From positions 1 through 30,215 of the IMG/VR virus record IMGVR_UViG_3300003937_000102: a stretch of DNA of 30,215 bases; one strand, 5' to 3'. The stretch's first letter is position 1. Every line of letters begins with the position of its first letter. Positions 1 to 7,794 of this stretch are shown here, in pieces. The stretch comes from a virus. The notes beneath the pieces were generated by a model that was given only the letters and a program-made list of their open reading frames with translations, ran no database searches and was not told where the DNA came from. The translations under genes and the position numbers were made by a program.

Positions 1-1
1 G

Positions 2-916
2 TTTAGAGGTGGTAAAGGAGACAGAATCACTTCACCAGAAAATAAGAAAGATTTTGAAACTGCAAAGAAGATGATTGATACATATTGCAGAACAAACAAA
101 ATCAAACAGAAACCAGTTTACTCAACACCTGAAGAGGGTTCAAGTGCATACAAAGTCGGTCTTATGATTGACAGTACTTACAGTAAAACATCTGATTATA
201 AAGACGGCAAAGACTTGCAACCTTTATATGTATCATTAAGTAAACTAAAGACCGCAGAAGACCACGGTGGTGGTTGGAGTCAAGCAGTAATTAAAGAAGA
301 AACAGATTTAACAGAGAACTATAGAAAACTCGCACAACATGGTATGGGTGCAGAGGGTAAGAAAGATATCAAAACTGGTACAGGTGTAGATTTCTATGAA
401 CCTAAACAAGGTAATAAGAGACAAGGTAAAGTCACTAAGATGACTGCTACTGGTTACTCAGTTAAAGATGAGAAAGATGGTAAAACATATACATTTATGT
501 ACCACGACAGAATGAAGGCAAAGAAACTTCTTCAGAAGAAAGATAAACTATCTAACATCATTAAGAAGAACACCATCCAGAAAGGTAAGTTCGCTGGATA
601 CATGACTGATTCAGTAGAAGAGGCACAACAAGGTGCAAGACAGTCTATTATGGACACATATAGAAATATATGGGAAGAAGACTTACAAGAAGAGATGATT
701 ACTTACAGAGTTAAGAAGATGCATCCTGCTGAAAAGAAAAAGTTCGAACAGTCAGGAAAGATGATGGGTCTAAAAGTCACCATGAATACTAACAAACAAG
801 ATACATTAGTTGTTATGAGTGGCACTAAGAAGAAACTCAGAGACTTTGACTCAGTTGCAAGAGGTAAATCATCATATGGTGATCCTTCAACAGTATCACA
901 CTTTGACGAGAAGTAA
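2..916 (+). CDS. Conserved phage protein, 5' end outside the window
   Basis: The reading frame is open from base 2, so the gene probably begins upstream; the first internal ATG is at 71, but codons before it read as sensible protein (FRGGKGDRIT...). At least 304 residues are present, lysine-rich and hydrophilic, with no membrane segment or signal peptide. The C-terminal part (from about base 660) looks like a separate small domain ending in LRDFDSVARG, a type of ending I associate with virion-region proteins of marine T4-like phages. I do not recognise a catalytic motif. The gene is followed 1 base later by the next start, so it is the front of a compact operon reaching at least to 3024. Function unknown; a structural or head-associated role is inferred only from neighbours. 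Confidence 0.75.
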   Translation, partial: FRGGKGDRITSPENKKDFETAKKMIDTYCRTNKIKQKPVYSTPEEGSSAYKVGLMIDSTYSKTSDYKDGKDLQPLYVSLSKLKTAEDHGGGWSQAVIKEETDLTENYRKLAQHGMGAEGKKDIKTGTGVDFYEPKQGNKRQGKVTKMTATGYSVKDEKDGKTYTFMYHDRMKAKKLLQKKDKLSNIIKKNTIQKGKFAGYMTDSVEEAQQGARQSIMDTYRNIWEEDLQEEMITYRVKKMHPAEKKKFEQSGKMMGLKVTMNTNKQDTLVVMSGTKKKLRDFDSVARGKSSYGDPSTVSHFDEK

Positions 917-917
917 T

Positions 918-1244
918 ATGACATATAAAAGTCTAGTACAAGTAATTAAAGAACACAATGATGGCAAAGAAGAAATCATTGAAAGAATAAACTTTCATGG
1001 GAAAAGTCCTGCTGAGAAAAAGGGTTCAGAGTTCAATAGAAAACAAGAAATCAATGGTTATAAAAAGATTTTAAAGACTATTGAAAAGATTAACAAAGAC
1101 CACGAGAAGTTTCAATATAACAATCGTGCAGACGGACCATCTAATATATTTAAAGGTCTACAACAAGTTGAAAGAACATGCTATGACTTGATACGAGAAA
1201 TTGAACAAGGCAAATGGGATGGTAAAGTGGACTTAGAAGAATAA
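918..1244 (+). CDS. Small hypothetical phage protein, charged and helical
   Basis: The 108-aa product starts at ATG 918, one base after the upstream stop (914-916). A longer in-frame opening at 819 lies inside the previous gene and is not needed. The protein is rich in Lys/Glu/Asn and predicted helical (NRKQEINGYKKILKTIEKIN), with one Cys and no membrane segment. A weak purine stretch (GACGAGAAG) precedes the start. It overlaps the next gene by one base (TAATG), which indicates translational coupling. No family is recognised; it is placed with virion-region genes. Confidence 0.7.
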   Translation: MTYKSLVQVIKEHNDGKEEIIERINFHGKSPAEKKGSEFNRKQEINGYKKILKTIEKINKDHEKFQYNNRADGPSNIFKGLQQVERTCYDLIREIEQGKWDGKVDLEE

Positions 1245-1804
1245 TGGAAAAAGTAGACGCCAGAACAAGAATGTTTAAAGAAAAGTTGAAGAGACTCAAC
1301 TATAAAAAACATATTACAGATGCAATTGAGGCATCATCAAATGTCAAACAAGTAATGGAAAAGATTGCTGACTTTGGTATGATGTCAGATGCAGGTAATA
1401 AAAAAATTGCTCGTGCTGTTGCACAATCTAAGAACGAGAAAGATTTAAGAGCAAAATTAGATAAAATATCTAAAATGGCAAAGGGTAAGTATGCAGAGGC
1501 AGAAGAGGATGAAGTCTTCAATCGTGCCATGGATGCAATGCAATCGAAGGCAACTGGTGTACAGAATAGACCAGATGCAACGATGTTAATACAACTTCGT
1601 AAATTCAAAGATGGAACCAAAGATGGTGAAGTTAGAACAGATGATATGAAGAAGATTAAAGTAAAAAATGCAGATGCAGTCAAAGTTCATGACACTTTAA
1701 TGAAGGTTCGAGCACCAATTCGAACTAAATACTTACAACTATTACAAAAAGACAAAAACACTTTTAGTAAAACATTTAATGCAATCTTAAAGGTTGCGAA
1801 ATAG
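1244..1804 (+). CDS. Hypothetical phage protein, lysine-rich helical
   Basis: The 186-aa product starts at the ATG that shares its A with the previous stop codon. It is strongly basic and helical, with alternating Lys/Asp/Ala-rich segments, and there is no membrane segment and no Cys. The composition (short charged helices, many Met and Lys) is compatible with a head-internal or core component, but no motif fixes a function. It is followed by a clear GGAG (1803-1806) serving the next gene. The 127-aa opposite-strand reading frame inside it is a shadow. Confidence 0.7.
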   Translation: MEKVDARTRMFKEKLKRLNYKKHITDAIEASSNVKQVMEKIADFGMMSDAGNKKIARAVAQSKNEKDLRAKLDKISKMAKGKYAEAEEDEVFNRAMDAMQSKATGVQNRPDATMLIQLRKFKDGTKDGEVRTDDMKKIKVKNADAVKVHDTLMKVRAPIRTKYLQLLQKDKNTFSKTFNAILKVAK

Positions 1805-1813
1805 GAGAATAAA

Positions 1814-2359
1814 ATGGCATTATGGGGAATTTCAGATGCAGACGAATCGAAACCTAAGTGGTTAAACGATGCAGATAAGAAGAAAGTTTACGCTGACGCT
1901 AGTGGTTGGAGATTTGAAAACCCTAAAAGTGGCGCAACAGATGAAGTCTTATGTGCAGTAAGTGGACTTGCAGTTTCAATTGGTTCTGCTGATATTACAG
2001 AAATAGAATTTATTTCAACAGCATTTGATAAATCAGCGGGTGGAACATTATCCGTACGAGTTAGATTTAACGAGGCAGTTGCAGTCACAGGCACACCACA
2101 ACTTACAGTTGTAAATGACCAAAGAGCAAATCATGTATTATCATACGCAAGTGGTACAGGTTCTAACGAACTAGTATTCAGTCTTGTAATTGGTGCAGCT
2201 AACGCTGCTACAAATGCAGGTGATGTTCTAAGTATTGGTGCAAATGCAATGGCATTAAACAGTGGTACTGTAAAAGATAACGGTACTTCTACAAACGCAA
2301 CTATTACCAATATCGCAGGAATTGGTACTGCTGCTGGTACAATTACAGTAGTTGCATAG
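1814..2359 (+). CDS. Virion surface protein with bacterial Ig-like domain
   Basis: The 181-aa product has ATG 1814 preceded by TAGGAGAATAAA, a good ribosome binding site. Residues 1-45 (MALWGISDADESKPKWLND...) resemble the N-terminal module of small virion proteins common in marine T4-like phages. From about residue 50 onward the chain is a Thr/Ala/Asn/Gly-rich beta-sandwich with the pattern TEIEFISTAFDKSAGGTLSV...FNEAVAVTGTPQLTV, typical of SwmB/Ig-like surface repeats, which bind or decorate through exposed loops. It is probably a decoration or tail-associated adhesin-like protein. Seen: the composition and repeat pattern. Known: these domains occur on phage virions. Inferred: exact location on the particle. 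Confidence 0.75.
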   Translation: MALWGISDADESKPKWLNDADKKKVYADASGWRFENPKSGATDEVLCAVSGLAVSIGSADITEIEFISTAFDKSAGGTLSVRVRFNEAVAVTGTPQLTVVNDQRANHVLSYASGTGSNELVFSLVIGAANAATNAGDVLSIGANAMALNSGTVKDNGTSTNATITNIAGIGTAAGTITVVA

Positions 2360-2368
2360 TAGAAGACT

Positions 2369-2596
2369 ATGGCATATGTAGTCGTTCCAGGTTCGAATAA
2401 TTTATGGCAGTATGATAATGCTGCCGTAAAATCTGATTCAGATACTTACAACGAATCAAATGGTACGGTTGCAAACGGCATTAGAACATTCACTACACCA
2501 GGTGGTAATGTCGAAAGGGTCTACATTAAGTGTAGAAAAGTTGGTGAAACAATAGTTCGTGGTGAGTTGAATAAAAACTACTACGATGCACAATAG
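2369..2596 (+). CDS. Small virion-type protein
   Basis: The 75-aa product starts 9 bases after the Ig-like gene, with AGAAG 5 bases upstream of the ATG. The sequence (MAYVVVPGSNNLWQYDN, then TFTTPGGNVERVYIKCRKVG) suggests a small all-beta fold and resembles short proteins found next to Ig-like virion proteins in marine T4-like phages. One Cys, no membrane segment. It is likely made together with the neighbouring virion protein. Precise role unknown. Confidence 0.65.
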   Translation: MAYVVVPGSNNLWQYDNAAVKSDSDTYNESNGTVANGIRTFTTPGGNVERVYIKCRKVGETIVRGELNKNYYDAQ

Positions 2597-2604
2597 GAAA
2601 AATT

Positions 2605-3024
2605 ATGAAATCATTTAACGAATATTTAATTGAAAATTTAGGTGGGGACTTTGGTTTAGACTCAACAGTACCTTACGACATAGATTCCCAGGCAGTTAAG
2701 AACAAACTTAATGCAGTTTTGGGTCATGTTGCAGTGTCAGAGTTTATGAATCCTCTCGCCGCTATTCAACAAATGGAATCAAAACTCTCTCAAATGGGTC
2801 TACATAAGAAAGTTCAAGTAGAAGGACATGGTGTAGTACAAGATGAAGAGTTCTCAGGTTCAGGTGAATTAAACTTAGAGTTTACTCAATTTGGTGGGGT
2901 GTTTGGTAAATCAGTAGATACACCTATCGATGAGATTGAGAAAGAAGAAAGAAACATTTCTCTCAAAGTTAAATATGAACAGTTAGAAACTGGTTCATTC
3001 AAAGTTTACGGTTCAATCGTTTAA
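2605..3024 (+). CDS. Candidate head-internal protein with capsid-targeting leader
   Basis: The 139-aa product has ATG 2605 preceded by AATAGGAAAAATT (AGGA Shine-Dalgarno). Its first ten residues, MKSFNEYLIE, match the pattern of the T4 internal-protein capsid-targeting sequence (MKTYQEFIAE in IPII/IPIII, recalled from memory), including the LIE cleavage motif for the gp21-type prohead protease (cut after (L/I)xE). Cleavage after E10 would leave a 129-aa acidic/polar mature protein beginning NLGGDFGLDS. The rest has beta-rich segments (KKVQVEGHGVVQDEEFSGSG) and no catalytic motif. It is probably packaged into the head and delivered with DNA. The leader match is seen in the sequence; the delivery role is inferred. 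A strong hairpin follows the gene. Confidence 0.7.
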   Translation: MKSFNEYLIENLGGDFGLDSTVPYDIDSQAVKNKLNAVLGHVAVSEFMNPLAAIQQMESKLSQMGLHKKVQVEGHGVVQDEEFSGSGELNLEFTQFGGVFGKSVDTPIDEIEKEERNISLKVKYEQLETGSFKVYGSIV

Positions 3025-3029
3025 ACTTC

Positions 3030-3071
3030 TTTAGTTGAGTCTACTAAATACTAGTAGACACAACAACTAAA
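3030..3071 (+). repeat. Long intercistronic stem-loop
   Basis: TTTAGTTG (3030-3037) pairs perfectly with CAACTAAA (3064-3071), and inside it GTCTACTA (3039-3046) pairs perfectly with TAGTAGAC (3052-3059) around a 5-nt loop AATAC. The two helices are separated by an asymmetric internal loop (A / ACAA), giving 16 bp in total. No T-run follows, so this is not a textbook intrinsic terminator. It could be an mRNA end-protecting structure, a processing site or a factor-dependent terminator between the virion operon and the next gene. Confidence 0.75.
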
Positions 3072-3081
3072 CAATTATATT

Positions 3082-3453
3082 ATGGGTCTATTTGACAAAA
3101 TCACAGCAAAAAACTTTAACGCATACGCACATAAGCATTATGATGACCCCCAATGTGAAGACATTGAGGACTTTAATGAAGACTTGCGTAGGTTTAGATA
3201 TCTAAAACGACTACTTCATCGTTACCATGAGAATGGTGAATTAAGAGAACGCCTCATGTTGAATCATATTATATGTTTATTCAATGTGTTTGGATTTGAG
3301 GCATGTATGAGAATGTTGCAGTTTAAGATTAAAGAAGAAGAACATTGGTCATCTATAAAGACTATGTTGTTATATCTTGAACTCATACAAGAAGGTTGGT
3401 TGATAAACTACCCTATAGATGATAAACTTGCACAACGATTGAGAGAACTGTAG
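3082..3453 (+). CDS. Conserved hypothetical protein of marine T4-like phages
   Basis: The 123-aa product starts MGLFDKITAKNFNAYAHKHYDDPQC and contains an alpha-helical core (DLRRFRYLKRLLHRYHENGELRERLMLNHIICLFNVFG). From memory, proteins of this size and pattern (an FxDKITxKNF start, then RRFxYLKRL) recur in cyanophages and pelagiphages, with no known function. No Shine-Dalgarno is visible before the ATG (CAATTATATT). The gene stands alone between the 3030-3071 hairpin and a late-type promoter octamer at 3466. Soluble, no catalytic motif seen. Confidence 0.75.
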   Translation: MGLFDKITAKNFNAYAHKHYDDPQCEDIEDFNEDLRRFRYLKRLLHRYHENGELRERLMLNHIICLFNVFGFEACMRMLQFKIKEEEHWSSIKTMLLYLELIQEGWLINYPIDDKLAQRLREL

Positions 3454-3465
3454 TCATTCAGATTG

Positions 3466-3473
3466 CATAAATA
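3466..3473 (+). promoter_or_regulatory. T4-late-like promoter octamer CATAAATA
   Basis: CATAAATA matches the late promoter consensus of T4-like phages (TATAAATA in T4, NATAAATA in cyanophages). It is followed by exactly 5 nt (GATAT) and the ATG at 3479, so the predicted start of transcription coincides with the start codon. No Shine-Dalgarno sequence is present. Confidence 0.6.
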
Positions 3474-3478
3474 GATAT

Positions 3479-4108
3479 ATGGTCGGAAGAGTAATAGACA
3501 GTTTAATCGTATTCAGGATTCTTAAGATGTTGACAACACCTTTTGAGAAGACACCTGCCTACAAGTTTGGGTTCATTGACCAGAATGGTGTAAGAGTCAA
3601 GTTCATAACAGACCCAGAAAATAAGAATCAAAAACTTGCAAACAACCCCAAGACAAAAGAAGAGAAGAACTCTCTCACACCTTTACATAGATTAGTATTC
3701 AATCTAAAGAAACTAATTAGAAAAGTGCCTGGTGGTAAGTCACAATTGGCATCATATGCAGTTGCACTTGGTTTACTCAAAGAACATACTAACTTAGATT
3801 CAGAACAGGCAGACCAGTTGTATGAAGACTTTTATAGATTACTGAAAGACGAAGATGCATTTCAACCAGAGATGATTGAAGAGGCACAAGACATTGGTAA
3901 ACTATGTTCTCTAAAAATGCATGGTTCTGATTATCATCTAAGAACTCAAATCAAACAGAACTTTGATGAGAATGAAGAAATCAAAATATATCCAGAAAAA
4001 TCAACAGTCACCAATGTTGCAGAACATAGTATAGGTTATGGTGTACTAATATATGAGGGGTACATAGGGGAAGATAGAGTCCTGTTTACCGCAGAAGATG
4101 TATATTAA
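3479..4108 (+). CDS. Conserved marine-phage protein of unknown function
   Basis: The 209-aa product has an N-terminal hydrophobic stretch (VIDSLIVFRILKMLTTPFEKTPAYKFGFID), then a helical segment HRLVFNLKKLIRKVPGGKSQLASYAVALGLLKE, then an acidic C-terminus. I associate the signature ...LxTPFxxxxAYKxGxID... / ...KVPGGxSxLxSxAxALxLLKE with a protein found beside virion genes in many marine T4-like phages, without a known role. Its C-terminus overlaps the start of the next gene by 11 bases. The start lies 5 nt after a late-type octamer and has no Shine-Dalgarno sequence, so its transcript may be leaderless. Confidence 0.75.
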   Translation: MVGRVIDSLIVFRILKMLTTPFEKTPAYKFGFIDQNGVRVKFITDPENKNQKLANNPKTKEEKNSLTPLHRLVFNLKKLIRKVPGGKSQLASYAVALGLLKEHTNLDSEQADQLYEDFYRLLKDEDAFQPEMIEEAQDIGKLCSLKMHGSDYHLRTQIKQNFDENEEIKIYPEKSTVTNVAEHSIGYGVLIYEGYIGEDRVLFTAEDVY

Positions 4109-5903
4109 CGAAGTACTATATCATATTGATGAAGACTACAAACAATATTGTGATGCAATAGACTCCATATGTGAAGAACTTCTAGTTGAAGAAGACAAGA
4201 AGAAAGATGCATGGTTCTTCGACATGTCTACAGATAAACAACAAGACTATCTCAAGTCACATCCAGATTCAGACAAGGCAAAAGAACTCAAAAGAAAACT
4301 ACAATCAATGCCCAAAAAGGGCGACCAAGGTGATACGAGACCGGCACCGGATAAAAAATCTCCGAAGGGGAATGTAGCGAAGACAAATCCCGACAAGGAC
4401 GCCACACCTTCTGAGAAACCTAAGAACGATGTTGGTGGTTCATTACCAACTCAAGTTGCAGACTTAAAACAACACATTGGTGAATTAAAAGATGCAATAG
4501 GTTTAGATATCGCAACGATTGGTAAGGCATTTAAAGAACCTTCAGTATACAATACAGTCAAGGCGATTGGTGGTTCAATAACTGCAACATCTAAGACCAT
4601 AATGGGTTCACTTAGAACTGTGGGTAAGACTCTTACAGTAGGGGGTGCCGCTATACATGACACTAAGGCATTCCAACAGTTAGAAAAGGGTCTAATTAAA
4701 ACAGATGAGTTCATGCAGAAAAACAAAGTACTCGCAACTATGAGTGCTGTTGGTGTATCTAGTCTCGCAATTGCACAATGGTTAAGAATGTCATTCTCGG
4801 GTGATATAGAATCTGATTTTGACTTGACTATTATACCTGCCGCCTTTGCAGGTAACGCTGGGTTCGCAGACTTGATTGCAACGCCAGATGGTATCAAAGG
4901 TATTGGTTTATTGAGTGCTGGTATGGCAACAGGTGGTCTACCTATATGGATGGGTGGTCCTGTTGGTCTTGCAATGGCATTAACATATTCAGGTTTAGTC
5001 AGTGCAGGTGATACAAAGAAAGGCGCTGAGATTAAAAAGAAAATGGTCGATTGGGCAGATAGTATGAGGTCATCAACTGGTGATGTACTGAGAAAAGTTG
5101 ACAAGAAACTTGGTCTAACAACAGAGTCATTGATGAATCCATCGAACATAGATAAACTTCAATTCAATGTATTTGAGAAACTAAAGAAACCCAAATATCA
5201 CAAAGTAGAGATATTTGAAGATGGTTGGTCAGAAATAGAAATGATGCCCCCACCTACAAATAGTTCTAAAACAACTAAGTCAGAATTAGAAACAGTCATC
5301 AAAGAGTCAAACAACGCAACAGATGACATCAAAAAGAAATACATCAATTGTGCCGATGACCCATGTTATTATATCAAAGAATACATGGAAGACTCAGACT
5401 TAGAGTTTGATGAAGAGTATATGGATTACATCGTAGACCAATGTACACCAGTAATCAGACACTTTAAAAATTCATTCAACAGACCTAGACCATATCAAGT
5501 TGCAGAAGCACTTAATATGAAACTTAACAAATGGAAAACAGGAACTGCAAACTCTCCTTCATATCCATCAGGTCATTCAATGCAACCATATCTGGTTGCA
5601 AACTTCTATGCAGAGAAATATCCAGAACATGAGGGTAATCTTAGAGATGCCGCTGATATATGTGCATATGGAAGAGTTCAAGCTGGGTTGCATTACCCAA
5701 CAGATTATAACGCAGGTATACAACTTGCAGATGAAATGGCAAAGTATCTTAAAGATGACTTAAAAGAAGATGCGCCAGTGAACGCTACAGGTAGTGCTGT
5801 ATCAACAGACACACCTTTAGTAAGAAGTAGAAACAAGTATCTCAAAAAGAACAAAGAAGATTCTAAGAAGATTTTCGGTCTTTTAAAAAGATACTCTAAG
5901 TAA
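4098..5903 (+). CDS. Large phage protein with C-terminal PAP2 phosphatase domain
   Basis: The 601-aa product has three regions. Residues 1-75 are acidic and helical and contain a DKQQDYLKSHPDSDKA motif. Residues about 75-115 are a Lys/Pro/Asp low-complexity linker. Residues about 115-340 include hydrophobic, Gly/Ala-rich segments (around 240-250 and 270-310). The C-terminal third is a PAP2/class A acid phosphatase domain with all three signature motifs: K457-x6-R464-P465, P490-S-G-H493-S, and R526-x5-H532-x3-D536 (the two His and the Arg form the phosphohistidine chemistry in this family). Such enzymes hydrolyse lipid or small-molecule phosphate esters. A virion-carried enzyme acting on host envelope lipids is an inference from the fusion to membrane-active-looking segments and the late neighbourhood; an ordinary intracellular phosphatase is the alternative. 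The 232-aa minus-strand frame inside is a shadow. Confidence 0.8.
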   Translation: MYINEVLYHIDEDYKQYCDAIDSICEELLVEEDKKKDAWFFDMSTDKQQDYLKSHPDSDKAKELKRKLQSMPKKGDQGDTRPAPDKKSPKGNVAKTNPDKDATPSEKPKNDVGGSLPTQVADLKQHIGELKDAIGLDIATIGKAFKEPSVYNTVKAIGGSITATSKTIMGSLRTVGKTLTVGGAAIHDTKAFQQLEKGLIKTDEFMQKNKVLATMSAVGVSSLAIAQWLRMSFSGDIESDFDLTIIPAAFAGNAGFADLIATPDGIKGIGLLSAGMATGGLPIWMGGPVGLAMALTYSGLVSAGDTKKGAEIKKKMVDWADSMRSSTGDVLRKVDKKLGLTTESLMNPSNIDKLQFNVFEKLKKPKYHKVEIFEDGWSEIEMMPPPTNSSKTTKSELETVIKESNNATDDIKKKYINCADDPCYYIKEYMEDSDLEFDEEYMDYIVDQCTPVIRHFKNSFNRPRPYQVAEALNMKLNKWKTGTANSPSYPSGHSMQPYLVANFYAEKYPEHEGNLRDAADICAYGRVQAGLHYPTDYNAGIQLADEMAKYLKDDLKEDAPVNATGSAVSTDTPLVRSRNKYLKKNKEDSKKIFGLLKRYSK

Positions 5904-5906
5904 ATT

Positions 5907-6725
5907 ATGGAAAAATTCTTAAACTATTTGGCTCTAGGTACCTCTCTTGTAATTGCAGGTATCGCCGCCTATTTCTCAGTTCTTGGTCTTGCAACTATAT
6001 TTGCAGGTGCATGGTTATCAGTTGTCATTATGACTGGTGTATTAGAGTTTGGTAAAATAGTCACTGCCGCCTATCTACATCTATTTTGGGAAAGACTCAA
6101 TTACATGAAGTATTATCTAACCCTATCAGTTTTCATATTGATGTTAATTACATCATTGGGTATCTTTGGGTTCTTATCAAAGGCGAACATAGACCAGACA
6201 CTTAAGGGTGATTCGTTTTCACTTGAGATGTCAATCATAGAGAAGAGAATAGAGGGTGAAGAGGGTAAACTAGAGAGACTAGAAACACGACTAGAGGGAT
6301 TAGATTTAGTTATTAGTACTGCAAGACCCCAAGATAGAAACTACATTGACCGTAGACAAAAAGAAGAAAGGGACTTGATTGCACAAGATATGGATGTTAT
6401 AATTGAACAAGTAGTCAAGTACAATGAAGAATTGATGCCTCTCAAAAGAGAACAACTCATGCAAGAGGGTGAGATTGGTCCGATTAAGTATGTTGCAGAA
6501 GTGATATATGGTCAGGAAGAGAGTGTCAAGTACCTTGACAACGCTGTTAGGTGGGTGATTTTTGCACTCATCTTTGTGTTTGACCCACTTGCGATTTTAC
6601 TATTGATAACATCAACAAGTCTTATTGCAAGAAAGATTGAGAAAGATAAACCAAAGGTAGTTGAGAACAGATATGTCATTCAAGTACCCAAAAAGAAAGT
6701 TCCCAAAATCAATAAAACCGACTAG
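5907..6725 (+). CDS. Membrane protein: TM segments, coiled coil, TM
   Basis: The 272-aa product has three hydrophobic helices in the first 95 residues (about 10-33, 36-55 and 72-92). A long charged coiled coil (about 105-195: EKRIEGEEGKLERLETRLEG...) follows, then a fourth membrane helix (about 215-240, WVIFALIFVFDPLAILLL), and a basic C-terminal tail ending VPKKKVPKINKTD. From memory, a protein with this architecture is frequent in marine T4-like phages, with no assigned function. It lies 3 bases after the PAP2 gene with no clear Shine-Dalgarno, so it is probably co-translated. A role in the host inner membrane (assembly platform, superinfection or lysis timing) is only a guess. Confidence 0.75.
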   Translation: MEKFLNYLALGTSLVIAGIAAYFSVLGLATIFAGAWLSVVIMTGVLEFGKIVTAAYLHLFWERLNYMKYYLTLSVFILMLITSLGIFGFLSKANIDQTLKGDSFSLEMSIIEKRIEGEEGKLERLETRLEGLDLVISTARPQDRNYIDRRQKEERDLIAQDMDVIIEQVVKYNEELMPLKREQLMQEGEIGPIKYVAEVIYGQEESVKYLDNAVRWVIFALIFVFDPLAILLLITSTSLIARKIEKDKPKVVENRYVIQVPKKKVPKINKTD

Positions 6726-6759
6726 TATTTTGACCATAATTACTGTATAATAAGTAGTA

Positions 6760-7794
6760 ATGTTATGGTTAGAGCGAAAATACTTGTCGATGGTCATGGT
6801 CTACTTAGACCGTGCCAAATGGACAAACGAGAATACGATGAATCACAGGTGCAATTACTGTGGTGATTCGCAAAAGAATGTATATAAGGCACGAGGGTTT
6901 CACTTCGTCAAAGAACAATCATTCATCTTCAAATGCCATAACTGTGGTAAGTCAACATCTTCGATAAACTTTATCAAAGACCATTGGCCATCAGTTCACA
7001 AAGAATATCTGAAAGAATTTCTATCAGAAAAAGGTATGAAACCTAAAAGAAAAATGCCATCGGCGAACGCTTTTAAGTTCACCCCACGAACAGATAATCT
7101 AAATAAAACTGTGGTTGAAAAAGAAAACAGTCTCAAGGCAATCGCCTTTCCTGTTCTCGAAAAGGCAATCGCAAAGAACTATCTCTTAGATAGAAAAATA
7201 CCAGAATCTTCAATGACTGATTTATGGTTCGTATCATCGGCACAAACTCTTAGTATGTTGTCAGATAAGTATAGAGATAGAGTATTGGGTAAAGACCCAA
7301 GAATAATATTGCCATTCTATGACGAGAGTGGTGAATTGATTGGTGTATCAGGTCGTGCTATTAACGACTCACCATTGAGATACATGACCATGAGATTCAG
7401 AGATGATGTGCCGCTCATCTTCAATCTTAATAAAGTGGACAAGACTAAGACAATCTATGTCACAGAGGGACCCATAGATAGTCTATTCCTACCGAATAGT
7501 ATCGCAGTAGCGGGTAGTGATTTTAAAAAGATACAAGATGATATAAAAGATAACGCAATACTAATATATGATAACGAACCAAGAAACGCCGAGATAATCA
7601 AAAAGATAGAAGAGGTCATTGACCTCGGGTACAAGGTGTGTATCTGGAACGATAGAAGAATAGAAGATTGCAAAGACATAAATGATATGATTATTAAAGG
7701 TTTGAGTGAAAGTGAGATTATCGAAATCATCAATCGTAATACAGTTTACGGTCTCTCAGCAAAATTACAATTGATGGAGTATAAGAAAATATGA
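6760..7794 (+). CDS. 61: DNA primase, T4 gp61-like
   Basis: The 344-aa product has an N-terminal zinc-binding module with C31-x2-C34 and C59-x2-C62. The text CNYCGDS...KARGFHF...CHNCGKS closely follows the T4 gp61 pattern. The TOPRIM core shows the YVTEGPIDSLFLP motif (catalytic Glu near residue 236), LIYDNEP (about 268) and a final Asp-rich helix (EDCKDINDMI). It makes RNA primers for lagging-strand replication with the T4-type helicase. Length equals that of gp61 (342 aa). Start choice is ambiguous: ATG 6760 is used here; ATG 6790 is a plausible alternative and would still keep the zinc module. TATAAT (6746-6751) lies just upstream. The 3' end overlaps nrdA by 4 bases. Confidence 0.92.
   Translation: MLWLERKYLSMVMVYLDRAKWTNENTMNHRCNYCGDSQKNVYKARGFHFVKEQSFIFKCHNCGKSTSSINFIKDHWPSVHKEYLKEFLSEKGMKPKRKMPSANAFKFTPRTDNLNKTVVEKENSLKAIAFPVLEKAIAKNYLLDRKIPESSMTDLWFVSSAQTLSMLSDKYRDRVLGKDPRIILPFYDESGELIGVSGRAINDSPLRYMTMRFRDDVPLIFNLNKVDKTKTIYVTEGPIDSLFLPNSIAVAGSDFKKIQDDIKDNAILIYDNEPRNAEIIKKIEEVIDLGYKVCIWNDRRIEDCKDINDMIIKGLSESEIIEIINRNTVYGLSAKLQLMEYKKI

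Noticed and set aside
3044-3051. ACTAAATA in the 3030-3071 hairpin as a late promoter for 3082
   Set aside because: The ATG at 3082 is about 30 nt away and the octamer lies within the stem-loop, so the hairpin explains it better; it does not show the 5-nt spacing.
4451-5149. 232-codon open frame on the minus strand
   Set aside because: It lies fully inside the PAP2-fusion gene, has no ribosome site, and arises as a shadow of the biased codon use on the + strand.
6730-6751. TTGACC plus TATAAT as a promoter for primase
   Set aside because: The two boxes are only 10 bp apart, too close for a sigma70 pair; TATAAT alone may still act as a weak -10.
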